Positions 1-7,842 are shown, counted from the first letter of the stretch. The stretch: DNA of 14,926 nucleotides from CAZFBR01 sp035353495 [NCBI: uncultured bacterium] (GCA_964517215.1 CAZFBR010000063.1:1-14926); one strand, 5' to 3'. Translations and numbers: made by a program. The notes: generated by a model not told the origin, from the letters alone.

Positions 1-1517
1 GCCGGAGTATCGTCCCACGTCAGCGTGAAGACGCTCACCGGGCTGCTGTTAAGCGAAATCCCGTCGGCAAAGGTCGCCAGCTTCCCGTACCGCAGCCCGC
101 CCGCGTCGCCGAAAAAGGGTCTGAACAGTTCGCGCATAAACGGGTCATGGTCGATATAGTGGGTGATCTGCTGCTCGCGCATGTAGGCAAAGAGCCGCCG
201 CGCGCGGATGGCTCGGCCCGCGTTGTCGTTGATGACCCCGTCGAGATTCACCACTTTCCGGCCCGAATAGTACGCCAGGATCCCGGCGTCAAACGCGCCG
301 ATCACCGCATCCGGCGGCGTCCGGTCATGCGCCCAGACCGCCCCGCGATAGAGCTGGCGCTGCCACGGATAGTCGGCCGGCGGGAATGACGCGGGCCACG
401 TGGCGGCAAGGCCGATCAGGCCGATCCCCGCGACAACCGCCCCGCCACGGCTCGGGCAGCAGTGCCGCACGAGCAGCAGCGCGGTCAGGAGCATGAGCAT
501 CGCCACCGTCTCAAAATACCAGTGGGTGGGATGCAGACGCAGCACGGCATGCACGCCGAACAGGATTGCCGCCGCCGACCACAACAGCGCCAGCAGCCGC
601 CAGCGCCAGCGCTCAACGTCCGCTGTCCGGCACAGACACCAGAGCATCCCCCCCACAACCGCCAGCAGCAGCGGCAGCGCCAGCGGCCAGCCGGTGATGA
701 AGCCCCAGCGACCGGCAGTTTGCACGATGCGCCCCAGACCGCACTGCAGGTGCCCGCTCCAGCCCTGCACCGCCAGCGGATCCGTATGCCGCACCACATA
801 CGGGATGGCATCCGCACTGCCGGCGATCAACGTGCCGAAGTACGCGGCATGAAACCCAAGCCAGAGCAGCGGCAGTGGGACTGCGCCGGCGGCAAAACAG
901 GCCAACCCGCGCCCGCGAAATTCATTTGGCAGCCGCCACAAAATGTAGCTGGCGACCGCCAGCAGCACGAAGATCATATCCGTACGCGCCAGCCACAGGC
1001 CGCCGCCGATCATGCCGGTCTGCACCAGCCACCACACCCGGTATTCTCCCTGCCAGGCGGCCAGGCGCATGAGCATGATCAGCCAGAGAAACGTTACCAG
1101 GGCGGTCTCAAGGCCGTTGACGCTGTTGATAATGAACCGCGGATTCAACGCATAGAGCGCGACGCCCGCCGCCGCGCCGGCCGCCGGCAGCTGCCAGCGG
1201 CGCAGCAGCTTCCAGAGCGGCACGGCACTGGCGACTGCCAGCAGCATGCCGCCGGCAGCGACCGTGCGCACCTCCCCGCCGGCCACAATGCACCAGGCGA
1301 GCCATAGCGGGTGGAAGCCGCTGGCGGGGTTGGTGCCGTCAAAGGTCAGCCCGTGACCCTGCGTGACCTGCCGTGCAATCTGCAAGTAGTAGAACGCATC
1401 ATCGGGCATCCAGCGCACGAGGTCATCATCCCCGGCGGCAAACGCCAGGAGCAGGCGCGGGAGCATACTGGCAATCACGGCGACAACGGCCATCCCCCCC
1501 CACCAACGCGCAGTCAC
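1..1517 (-). CDS. PMT-like (GT-C fold) membrane glycosyltransferase, 3' end outside window
   Basis: The reading frame is open from a GTG at 1517 to the left edge (505 codons visible) and contains no stop. The protein is rich in hydrophobic stretches typical of polytopic GT-C enzymes, which transfer sugars from lipid-linked donors on the periplasmic side of the membrane. Near the N-terminus is PDDAFYYLQIA (residues 38-48), the acidic Asp-Asp motif in the first periplasmic loop, followed by GTNPASGFHPLW (61-72). ARTDMIF (177-183) and, late in the chain, GILAYYSGRKVVNLDGV (412-428) are also typical of this family. The GTG overlaps the TGA of the upstream radical SAM gene (GTGA), which suggests translational coupling. 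An ATG at 1493, after a run of eight Gs, is an alternative start. The sugar and acceptor cannot be told. The family is secure; the start is less so. Confidence 0.82.
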   Translation of the reverse strand, partial: MTARWWGGMAVVAVIASMLPRLLLAFAAGDDDLVRWMPDDAFYYLQIARQVTQGHGLTFDGTNPASGFHPLWLAWCIVAGGEVRTVAAGGMLLAVASAVPLWKLLRRWQLPAAGAAAGVALYALNPRFIINSVNGLETALVTFLWLIMLMRLAAWQGEYRVWWLVQTGMIGGGLWLARTDMIFVLLAVASYILWRLPNEFRGRGLACFAAGAVPLPLLWLGFHAAYFGTLIAGSADAIPYVVRHTDPLAVQGWSGHLQCGLGRIVQTAGRWGFITGWPLALPLLLAVVGGMLWCLCRTADVERWRWRLLALLWSAAAILFGVHAVLRLHPTHWYFETVAMLMLLTALLLVRHCCPSRGGAVVAGIGLIGLAATWPASFPPADYPWQRQLYRGAVWAHDRTPPDAVIGAFDAGILAYYSGRKVVNLDGVINDNAGRAIRARRLFAYMREQQITHYIDHDPFMRELFRPFFGDAGGLRYGKLATFADGISLNSSPVSVFTLTWDDTP

Positions 1518-2923
1518 AGTTCCAGCATGCCCAGTGCACCGCAGAGATGCCCCTTGAGCTGGGTCAGCGTGCGCAATGCGGTCAGGCGCTGCAGCAGGTA
1601 CGCGGGTCGCAGGTAGAACCGGCGCAGCAGGCCGCGCAGGACGGCGGTATATTGCTCGCGCGTCATCCCTGCGGGCACATAGAACAGCTGTTCGACATCC
1701 TGCACACTGCGGAACTCGTTCCAGTCGAAGGTCACGCCGCGCGCGGCGTATTCCTCGTGATAGATGACCGTGCCCGGAAACGGCTCGAAGCGGTTGAAGT
1801 GGGCGTAATCGAGTTTTTCCTCGATGGCGAAGCGCAGCGTGGCTTCCAGCATCTCCCGCGTTTCACCCGGCACGCCAACCAGAAAATCGCCGCGCACCTC
1901 AAACCCCGCGGTTTTGGCCATGCGCACGGCACTGCGGTTCATTGCCACCGTCGCGCCCTTCTGCAGGCGGGCCAGCATGGCATCATCACCCGATTCCAGG
2001 CCGAACAGCACCTGCCAGCACCCCGCCGCGCGCATCTGCGCAAACAGCGCCGCATCGGCGCGGTCGACGCGGGTCAGGCAGGTCCACGGGAGCAGCGGGC
2101 GGCGCGCCGCCAGCGCGGCGCACAGTTCGCGCACCCATTCGGGATGAAACGTGAAGGTGTCGTCGAAAAAGCGGATTTCGCGGACGCCGTGCGTCCCGAC
2201 CAGCCAGTCGATTTCGGCAAGCACGTGCGCCACCGACCGGCGGCGCACCTGCTGCCCGAAGACCGCACGGTCGCAAAACGTGCAGTGCGCGGGGCAGCCG
2301 CGCGAAGTCATGACCGTCGCCAGCGGCAGGGCGCGGTACGAGGCGGCGGTGGGAATATACGCCGTGAGCGGCGGGATCAGGTGATAGGCCGGCAGGGGGA
2401 GATCATCGAGCCGGGTGAGCCGCTGCGGTTCGGGGCCATAGACCAGCCCGCCCTGCGCCGCACGCGCCACGACACCGGGAACGGCATCCGGCGCATCGCC
2501 GCGCACCAGCGCGCGCAGCGGTTCTTCCCCTTCGCCGCGGACCAGCAGGTCGAATTCGGGCAGGTTGGCCAGATCGCCCGGGACCGCCGAGGCATGCGCG
2601 CCGCCCAGCACCAGCCGCACACCGGGCAGCTCCGCGCGCAGCTGCCCGGCAACCGCCCGGGCCGACGCCAGCGACGGGGTGGTGGCGGAGATCCCGATCA
2701 GTTCCGGCCGGCACGCCCGCGCGCGCCGCACGACGTCCGCAGCCGCAGCGAGTGCCGCATCATGCAGCGCCACCGCATGCCCGTCGCGTTCCAGCACGGC
2801 GGCAAGCGACAGCAGCCCCAGCGGCGGGATCAGATTGACGACGTATTTGAGAAAGCGGCCGCGCGCTCGCCCGGACACATAGCCGTCGGGATGATAGGGT
2901 GGATTGACCAGCAGGATGCGCAT
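1514..2923 (-). CDS. Radical SAM protein with B12-binding-like N-terminal domain
   Basis: A 469-residue protein with the layout of cobalamin-binding-domain radical SAM enzymes. The N-terminal Rossmann-like domain (about 1-160) opens with MRILLVNPPY and contains LGGAHAS (106-112) and DLLVRGEGEEPL (125-136). The radical SAM core follows, with the CX3CX2C cluster at C210, C214 and C217, which should bind a [4Fe-4S] cluster for reductive cleavage of S-adenosylmethionine. Further core motifs are FFDDTF (252-257), GLESGDD (308-314), GDFLVGVPGET (345-355) and PFPGT (381-385). The usual DxHxxG cobalamin loop is not evident; the matching stretch reads near LHDAAL (53-58), so B12 binding is uncertain. 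Its ATG shares one base with the methyltransferase stop upstream (TAATG), and its TGA overlaps the glycosyltransferase start. The substrate is unknown; lipid or glycan modification would fit the neighbour but is inference. Confidence 0.85.
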   Translation of the reverse strand: MRILLVNPPYHPDGYVSGRARGRFLKYVVNLIPPLGLLSLAAVLERDGHAVALHDAALAAAADVVRRARACRPELIGISATTPSLASARAVAGQLRAELPGVRLVLGGAHASAVPGDLANLPEFDLLVRGEGEEPLRALVRGDAPDAVPGVVARAAQGGLVYGPEPQRLTRLDDLPLPAYHLIPPLTAYIPTAASYRALPLATVMTSRGCPAHCTFCDRAVFGQQVRRRSVAHVLAEIDWLVGTHGVREIRFFDDTFTFHPEWVRELCAALAARRPLLPWTCLTRVDRADAALFAQMRAAGCWQVLFGLESGDDAMLARLQKGATVAMNRSAVRMAKTAGFEVRGDFLVGVPGETREMLEATLRFAIEEKLDYAHFNRFEPFPGTVIYHEEYAARGVTFDWNEFRSVQDVEQLFYVPAGMTREQYTAVLRGLLRRFYLRPAYLLQRLTALRTLTQLKGHLCGALGMLEL

Positions 2924-4092
2924 TAGTCCGTGCCGCGTTGCACCAGCAGCGCCCGCAGGTAATCCCCTTCGGGGAGCGCAGCCGCCACCGGATGGTCGAA
3001 CGGCTGGCCGTAACTGCCGCTGACATGCAGTTCGAGGCCCAGCGGCGCCGCCGCGCGGCGCAGCGCCTCGCGGATTTCACTTTCACCGAAATGATGCGAG
3101 CAGCTGCAGGCCAGCAGCAGGCCGTTTGGCGCCAGCCGCTGCAGTGCGCCGGTCATGAGCTTGAGAAAATACTGGCGCGCGCCCGGCACCGCATCCTTGT
3201 GGGACGCCGGGGCGGGCGGATCAACGACAATCAGGTCGTAGCGGTCGCCCGGCTCCTGCAGGAAGGCAAATACATTCTGCCGGCGGGCGTCGATGGCAAC
3301 GCCATTCAGCGCGGCATTGCGCTGCGCCTGGGCGATGGCCGGTGCGGACGAATCGACGGCAGTGACCGCGGTGGCGCCGCCGGCCGCCGCCGCCAGGGCG
3401 AACCCGCCGGTATAGCAGAACAGGTCCAGCATGCGCCGGCCCTGCGCCAGGCCGCGCACCAGCGCGCGGTTGTCACGCTGGTCGGCATAAAACCCCGTCT
3501 TCTGGCCGTTGATCAGGTCGACGGCAAAGCGCACGCCGTGCTCGGTGACGGTCACGCTGCCGTCGCCCGCGCCATGCACCAGCACTCCGGGCTGCGCCGC
3601 GCCCTTGTCCCTGCCCGCCCCGCGGTTGCCGCGCTCCACCACCAGCTGCACCCCGGCCCGGGTTGTCAGCCAGTCGGTCACCGCCGCCCGGAACCGGACC
3701 ATGCCCGGGCAGAGGTATTGCACTGCCGCTGCGGTGTCGTATTGGTCGATAATCAGGCCGGGCAGCCGGTCCCCTTCGCTGAAACAGAGCCGGCGCGCGG
3801 TCAGCACCGGCCAGGCGGGCTGCACGGCGCGCCGGCCCAGCGCCGCGGTCAGGCGCGCGGTGATCAGCGGCGCATCAACCGGTCCGTCGTCGAAGCGCAG
3901 CAGGCGCAGCGCCAGCCCGGTGTGCGCGCTGTAGAACGCGGTGCCCAGCCGCTGGCCGCGCGGATCGCAGACCGCAACCAGGTCGCCGTCAGCGATGCCG
4001 TCGTCGGCATGCTTGATATTGCCGGCAAACACCCAGGGATGGCGCAGGCGCAGCCGCGGCAGCGCAGCCGGCGATACCGTAACGGCAAGCAT
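2923..4092 (-). CDS. rlmI: Class I SAM-dependent rRNA methyltransferase, RlmI family
   Basis: A 389-residue protein matching the usual length and layout of RlmI-type 23S rRNA (cytosine-5) methyltransferases. It has an N-terminal PUA-like RNA-binding domain (about 1-75, with LRHPWVFAGNI at 16-26), a linker domain, then a Rossmann methyltransferase core. Visible signatures are the family hallmark GQKTGFYADQR (196-206), motif I DLFCYTGGFAL (223-233), the acidic VDSS (246-249), motif IV VDPPAP (290-295) and a cysteine-bearing CSCSHH (329-334) near the expected catalytic cysteine region. Whether it modifies the same cytosine as the E. coli enzyme cannot be told, since paralogues in this family differ in target. 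It starts 14 bases after the response regulator stop, with no clear Shine-Dalgarno, and its TAA overlaps the next ATG. The symbol follows family resemblance. Confidence 0.88.
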   Translation of the reverse strand: MLAVTVSPAALPRLRLRHPWVFAGNIKHADDGIADGDLVAVCDPRGQRLGTAFYSAHTGLALRLLRFDDGPVDAPLITARLTAALGRRAVQPAWPVLTARRLCFSEGDRLPGLIIDQYDTAAAVQYLCPGMVRFRAAVTDWLTTRAGVQLVVERGNRGAGRDKGAAQPGVLVHGAGDGSVTVTEHGVRFAVDLINGQKTGFYADQRDNRALVRGLAQGRRMLDLFCYTGGFALAAAAGGATAVTAVDSSAPAIAQAQRNAALNGVAIDARRQNVFAFLQEPGDRYDLIVVDPPAPASHKDAVPGARQYFLKLMTGALQRLAPNGLLLACSCSHHFGESEIREALRRAAAPLGLELHVSGSYGQPFDHPVAAALPEGDYLRALLVQRGTD

Positions 4093-4106
4093 GGCCGTGC
4101 CGGCGG

Positions 4107-5093
4107 TCAGGCGCCCGGCGCAGATTCGGGCGGGTGGCTGGCCGCGCGCAGGCGCTCGACGGTGCGGGAGTGCTCGATCGCAATGGCGATCTGGCCGGCG
4201 ATAATGGACGTCACTTCCAGGTCGGTGCGGGTGAACGGCACCGGCAGTTCCTCGCGGTTGATGTTCATCACGCCGATCAGCTTCTGCCAGAACGACAGCG
4301 GCACACTGATGGAGGAAATGATATTGTCGCGCGGCGACTGGGCATTGAACCGCGCGTCCCCGGTGATGCTCTGCAGGACCAGCGGTTCCTGATGCTGCGC
4401 CACCCAGCCGCAGATGCGCTCGCCCAGCTTGACCGCCACCGAGGCGTCCACCTCGTCGCGCAGCCCGACCTGGCAGGCGATGCGCAGCTGCTGGTCGCGC
4501 TCGTCGAAGAGCATGATCGAGCCGCTGGTGGCGCGCAGCATGTCCAGCACCGTTTCCAGCGCAAACTCGGTGAGGACATTGACGTCCATCATCGAGCTCA
4601 TCGCCTGGGTCACTTCGGCGATCGAAATCAGCTCCTTGAGCTGGACGTTTTCCAGATTGAGGAAATACTTGTCGACGCAGCGCTCGCAGCTGAGAATCAG
4701 CATCTCCTTGTCGAACGGCTTGGGAATGTAGTCGAAGGCGCCCGACTTGAGCGCGGCCACCGCCGACTCGATGCTGGTGTACGCGGTCATGAGGATGGCT
4801 TCAAGGTTGGGGTTCAGCCGCTTGGCCTCGCGGATCAGCGAGATGCCGTCGCCGTCGGGCAGCTTCATGTCCACCAGCATGATCCCGAGCTGCTCGCGCA
4901 GCAGGCGGTCATGCGCGCCGGCGTAGCTGGTTTCCAGCACCGCGCGGAACCCCGCCTCCTGCAGCGCCTCAACGCAGTATTCGCAGATGTTCTCCTCGTC
5001 GTCCACCACGAGGATGGTCACATCGCGCTTGCGCTCCTCGCGGGTCACCAGCGGGCCGCGGCCCGACGCCGCGGCATGAATGTCGCTCAGCAT
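4107..5093 (-). CDS. Response regulator with receiver and GAF domains
   Basis: A 328-residue protein. A receiver domain (about 25-145) has all the usual residues: the acidic pair D31/D32 after TILVV, phospho-acceptor D75 in MLVDMKLPDGDG, T103 and K125 in DYIPKPF. A GAF sensory domain (about 155-315) follows, with LRATSGSIMLFDE, GERICGWVA and the closing IIAGQIAIAIEHSRTVERL pattern. There is no DNA-binding, kinase or GGDEF output, so it probably acts by protein contact in the cytoplasm. The receiver carries two CxxC pairs (C37/C40 and C136/C139), which is unusual. The start is well supported: AGGAGG at 5099-5104 lies five bases upstream and overlaps the TAG of the dihydrolipoyl dehydrogenase gene, so the two genes are translationally linked. 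No histidine kinase is present in the window. The ligand of the GAF domain is unknown. Confidence 0.88.
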   Translation of the reverse strand: MLSDIHAAASGRGPLVTREERKRDVTILVVDDEENICEYCVEALQEAGFRAVLETSYAGAHDRLLREQLGIMLVDMKLPDGDGISLIREAKRLNPNLEAILMTAYTSIESAVAALKSGAFDYIPKPFDKEMLILSCERCVDKYFLNLENVQLKELISIAEVTQAMSSMMDVNVLTEFALETVLDMLRATSGSIMLFDERDQQLRIACQVGLRDEVDASVAVKLGERICGWVAQHQEPLVLQSITGDARFNAQSPRDNIISSISVPLSFWQKLIGVMNINREELPVPFTRTDLEVTSIIAGQIAIAIEHSRTVERLRAASHPPESAPGA

Positions 5094-5098
5094 GTATG

Positions 5099-5104
5099 CC
5101 TCCT
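5099..5104 (-). promoter_or_regulatory. Shine-Dalgarno of the receiver-GAF gene, overlapping upstream stop
   Basis: Read on the minus strand, TTAGGAGGCATACATG places a full AGGAGG five bases before the ATG at 5093. The TAG stop of the upstream dehydrogenase gene (5103-5105) shares bases with it. This fixes the start and shows the two genes are on one transcript. Confidence 0.85.
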
Positions 5105-6491
5105 AACCGTCATTGCGATGCCGCAGCGCCTCGCGCGCCGCTTCGCGCAGCCCCTCGGCAAAGGTGGGGTGCGCCTGCACCGCATCCGCCAGCTGACTGA
5201 CCGTCAGCTGCGCCTGCAGCGCCAGGGCGCCGGCGGCGATGAGATCCGTCGCCCGTCCGCCCAGCAGATGCACGCCGAGCAGCCGCCCGTCGTCGCGATT
5301 GGCCACCACCTTGCACAGCCCCTCGATTTCACCCGTGGCATGCGCGCGCCCCAGCGTGCGCACCGGCACCTTGCCGCAGCAGACCGGCAGACCCTGGGCG
5401 CGCGCCTGCTGTTCCCCCAGCCCGACGCTCCCCGCCTCCGGCTCGGTGAACATCGCCCAGGGGATGTTCCCCGGCGCAAACACCCGCTTGCCGCCCAGCA
5501 GATTAAACACCGCGATTTCGCCCATCTCCGCCGCGGCATGCGCGAGCTGCAGGCCGCCCACCGCATCGCCCGCGGCGTAGACGCCCGCCGCTGTGGTCTG
5601 CAGGTGCTCGTCCACCGTCAGGCCGCCGCGCGCATTCAGGGTGAGGCCGAAGTCCGCGCCGATCAGCCCGTCCAGCGCCGGCACCCGCCCGGCGGCGACC
5701 AGCACCGCGTCGCCCGACCAGTCGCCGCTGTTCAGGCCGGCCAACTGCACCGTCACTCCGGACGCGCTGCGGACAAGGCCGGACACGGTGGTCCCCGCCA
5801 GGATGGTGATGCCGTCCTTCTTGAAACAGCGCAGCAGGCCGGTGGCCAGATCGGCGTCAAAGCCGCCCAGCAGCGCCGGCGCCGCCTCGACCACCGTCAC
5901 CTTCGTTCCCAGCGCGGTCAGCGCCGACGCGAATTCGCAGCCGATGACCCCGCCGCCGACCACCAGCAGGGTCCGCGGCAGGCGGGTCCACTGCCAGACC
6001 GAATCGCTGTCGACCACGCGTTCGCCGTCCGGCTCCAGGCCGGGCAGTAGCGCCGGCTTGCTCCCCGGGGCGAGGATGATGCCCGCCGTCGCCATGAGCG
6101 CGGCCTCACCGTCGTCCGTGCGCACAAACACCGTGCACTGCGAGGTGATGCGCGCGTCGCCGCGCAGGATGGCAACCCCGGCCCTGGTCAGCTGCTGCTG
6201 CAGGCCCTGGGCCAGAATGGTGATGCTCTTGCGGCCTGCCGCCATCAGGGCGGCGCAATCGGGTTCGCCCTGCGGCACCGGCAGGCCGAACGCCGCCGCC
6301 CCCCGGGCGAAGCGCCAGCGCCGCGCCGCGCCCACCAGCGCCTTGGTCGGAATGCAGCCGCGGTGCAGGCAGGTTCCGCCCGGCACGGTGCGGTCGCACA
6401 GCACCACCTTCTGCCCCAGGTGCGCTGCCGCCAGCGCCGCGGTATAGCCCGCCGGCCCGCCACCGACAATGATAATGTCACATTCGGTCAT
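5103..6491 (-). CDS. lpdA: Dihydrolipoyl dehydrogenase (E3) family flavoprotein
   Basis: A 462-residue protein from the preferred ATG at 6491. It belongs to the FAD- and NAD-dependent disulfide oxidoreductases; E3 reoxidises dihydrolipoamide of 2-oxoacid dehydrogenase or glycine cleavage complexes. Numbered from this start, it shows the FAD-binding GGGPAGYTAA (10-19), the redox disulfide GGTCLHRGCIPTK with C41 and C46, the NAD-binding VVGGGVIGCEFA (177-188) followed by E202 at the end of the second strand (NAD rather than NADP type), the second FAD motif AAGDAVGG (306-313), and the dimer-interface catalytic pair H441 and E446 in HPTFAE. An in-frame ATG at 6512 would add seven residues, but GGTG before 6491 and the usual short N-terminus favour the shorter form. 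No E1, E2 or lipoyl protein gene is nearby, so the partner is unknown. Confidence 0.9.
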   Translation of the reverse strand: MTECDIIIVGGGPAGYTAALAAAHLGQKVVLCDRTVPGGTCLHRGCIPTKALVGAARRWRFARGAAAFGLPVPQGEPDCAALMAAGRKSITILAQGLQQQLTRAGVAILRGDARITSQCTVFVRTDDGEAALMATAGIILAPGSKPALLPGLEPDGERVVDSDSVWQWTRLPRTLLVVGGGVIGCEFASALTALGTKVTVVEAAPALLGGFDADLATGLLRCFKKDGITILAGTTVSGLVRSASGVTVQLAGLNSGDWSGDAVLVAAGRVPALDGLIGADFGLTLNARGGLTVDEHLQTTAAGVYAAGDAVGGLQLAHAAAEMGEIAVFNLLGGKRVFAPGNIPWAMFTEPEAGSVGLGEQQARAQGLPVCCGKVPVRTLGRAHATGEIEGLCKVVANRDDGRLLGVHLLGGRATDLIAAGALALQAQLTVSQLADAVQAHPTFAEGLREAAREALRHRNDG

Positions 6492-6545
6492 CTGGTCACC
6501 GTACACCCACATTCTTCGCGCTGTCGGTCATTGCGTCGCAACAGC

Positions 6546-7736
6546 TCAGGAAAAAAAGTCGCCGACGTTGAGAGAGTCAGGAAACTGCACAAAATCGTTG
6601 CGCAGGCCGATGGCGGCCGCGCTCCGCTCGAGAAAATCGTCCGCATAGCCGCGCATTGCCTGATACTGCTCGGCGGTAATCGACGGCTCGCCGTAGCCGA
6701 GTTTCGATTCGTTGCGCGCCCGCAGCACCTTCGCCACCAGCTTGTCCTTGGCCGTGCGATAGATCGGCCCGATAAACGCGTCGTTCAGGTCGGTCAGCAG
6801 TTCATAGCACTGCAGCGCGCCGATCTTCACGCTGCCGTCGTCAAAGGCATACACCGCATACTTCGCCTGCAGGGCCGGCGGCAGCTTGGCAAGCGCCAGG
6901 TCGTTGGCGTCCTGCTTGTGCACCTTCTTGAGGTAGCAGAACGCGAACACCTCCACCGCGCGATAGACCCGCAGCGCCGCATCGTCGTACCAGCCGCGCA
7001 CCGCCTCGCGTTCGGCGCTGAGCAGCAGGTCGAAGACCGCCTCAAATCCGTTCCCCTTGAGGTCGCCGGTCAGCCGGCGCAGCATCGGCGCATAGGTATC
7101 GCGCAGGCGCGTGGGATTGAGGCGGGTCAGGGCGTCGGCATAGCGGAACTTGTCCCAGGCGTCGAACCCGATCAGCAGATTGTTGAGCTCCGTCACCGCC
7201 TCGCGTTTCCAGCCGGTGTAGCGCAGGAGCGAGCGCAGGTACTCGGCCGCCGGCCCGTAATGGTATTTGTGCACCAGCGCATCGATAAACGCCGCCTTCT
7301 CCGCGGTCAGAACCAGGTCGCTGTGCACGCTGGCCGTCAGGGCCCGCTTGTCGGCGGCATCCATGACCCCGGGCCCTTCGCTGGTCAGGTTCAGCAGCTG
7401 GTAATTGTCGAAGTGCAGCGCCACCAGCGCCAGCGCCGAAGCCAGCGCCGGGCGGGCCGCATGATAATCGACGAGATAGGTGTCTTCCGGCTGCTGCAGC
7501 TGCTGCAGCTCGATGAGCAGCTGGTCGTAGCAGCGCTTCACATCCGCCAGGGCGGCGTCGGACAGGATCACGATCCGGAAACGCGAGATCGGCAGTTCCG
7601 TCTTCTCCGCGATAATCGCCGGGGCCAGGTCGCCGACGGTGCTGGCGCGCGGCACCACATAAATGACCGTATCCGGCTGCAACCGCTGGATGCTGCTGAC
7701 GGTAGAATAGCCCGCCGGAACTATAAGGTGTCGCAT
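6546..7736 (-). CDS. CARF-HEPN protein, Cas02710/TIGR02710 (Csm6-like) type, with degenerate signature motifs
   Basis: A 396-residue protein. The start is set by AGGAG at 7744-7748, seven bases before the ATG at 7736; the frame stays open further upstream but that part is only the shadow of the divergent gene. An N-terminal Rossmann-like half (LIVPAGYSTVSSIQ, then DTVIYVVPR) resembles a CARF ligand-binding domain. The middle contains FDAWDKFRYADAL (191-203), and the C-terminal helical half contains GWYDDAALRVYRAVEVFAF (248-266) and RNESKLGYG (341-349), all patterns I associate with Cas02710. In that family the CARF loop is typically TGGTKxM and the HEPN site is RN-x5-6-H. Here the matching stretches appear to read HAARPAL (92-98) and R341-N342...Y348, so the ligand loop and the RNase histidine look lost. 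No cas gene or CRISPR array is in the window. Family assignment is from recalled patterns, not a search. Confidence 0.6.
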   Translation of the reverse strand: MRHLIVPAGYSTVSSIQRLQPDTVIYVVPRASTVGDLAPAIIAEKTELPISRFRIVILSDAALADVKRCYDQLLIELQQLQQPEDTYLVDYHAARPALASALALVALHFDNYQLLNLTSEGPGVMDAADKRALTASVHSDLVLTAEKAAFIDALVHKYHYGPAAEYLRSLLRYTGWKREAVTELNNLLIGFDAWDKFRYADALTRLNPTRLRDTYAPMLRRLTGDLKGNGFEAVFDLLLSAEREAVRGWYDDAALRVYRAVEVFAFCYLKKVHKQDANDLALAKLPPALQAKYAVYAFDDGSVKIGALQCYELLTDLNDAFIGPIYRTAKDKLVAKVLRARNESKLGYGEPSITAEQYQAMRGYADDFLERSAAAIGLRNDFVQFPDSLNVGDFFS

Positions 7737-7743
7737 GCACACT

Positions 7744-7748
7744 CTCCT
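7744..7748 (-). promoter_or_regulatory. Shine-Dalgarno deciding the CARF-HEPN start
   Basis: On the minus strand CAGGAGAGTGTGCATG gives AGGAG seven bases before the ATG at 7736. The frame is open well upstream of this, so this site is the main argument for the shorter protein. Confidence 0.75.
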
Positions 7749-7755
7749 GACCCCT

Positions 7756-7784
7756 AACTTACCAGCATCATGCCGCCCTGTCAA
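7756..7784 (-). promoter_or_regulatory. Sigma-70-like promoter for the CARF-HEPN gene
   Basis: On the minus strand a perfect TTGACA (7779-7784) is followed after exactly 17 bases by TAAGTT (7756-7761), a weak -10. Transcription would start near 7749, leaving a very short leader that just includes the Shine-Dalgarno. It would drive the leftward operon. Confidence 0.5.
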
Positions 7785-7788
7785 GCAT

Positions 7789-7798
7789 GCGCCGGCGC
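7789..7798. promoter_or_regulatory. GC palindrome between divergent -35 elements (possible operator)
   Basis: GCGCCGGCGC is a perfect 10-base palindrome lying within the 16 bases that separate the two back-to-back -35 boxes, directly beside a GCATGC palindrome (7785-7790). The position suits a regulator controlling both directions, but in GC-rich DNA such palindromes also occur by chance. Confidence 0.25.
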
Positions 7799-7800
7799 GG

Positions 7801-7829
7801 TTGACGGTGCGCGGCAAACAACGTATAAG
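7801..7829 (+). promoter_or_regulatory. Sigma-70-like promoter for the receiver-only gene
   Basis: TTGACG (7801-7806), a 17-base spacer and TATAAG (7824-7829) each match the consensus hexamers at five of six positions. Transcription would start near 7836, just before the Shine-Dalgarno, so the leader is only about a dozen bases. Confidence 0.65.
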
Positions 7830-7837
7830 GCGCGTAG

Positions 7838-7842
7838 GGAGG
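7838..7842 (+). promoter_or_regulatory. Shine-Dalgarno deciding the receiver-only start
   Basis: GGAGG (within AGGGAGGT) lies five bases before the ATG at 7848. It selects this start over an in-frame ATG at 7770, which lies upstream of the predicted promoter. Confidence 0.8.

Noticed and set aside
6531-6541. TTGCG-T-CGCAA dyad between the CARF-HEPN and lpd genes
   Set aside because: It is too short to distinguish from chance in this base composition, with no promoter elements placed around it.
1373-7757. Long plus-strand frames at 1373-2926, 2938-4392, 4134-6050 and 6363-7757
   Set aside because: They are mirror images of conserved minus-strand genes in GC-rich DNA, are rich in Arg, Gln, His and Ala, and show no recognisable domains or ribosome-binding sites.
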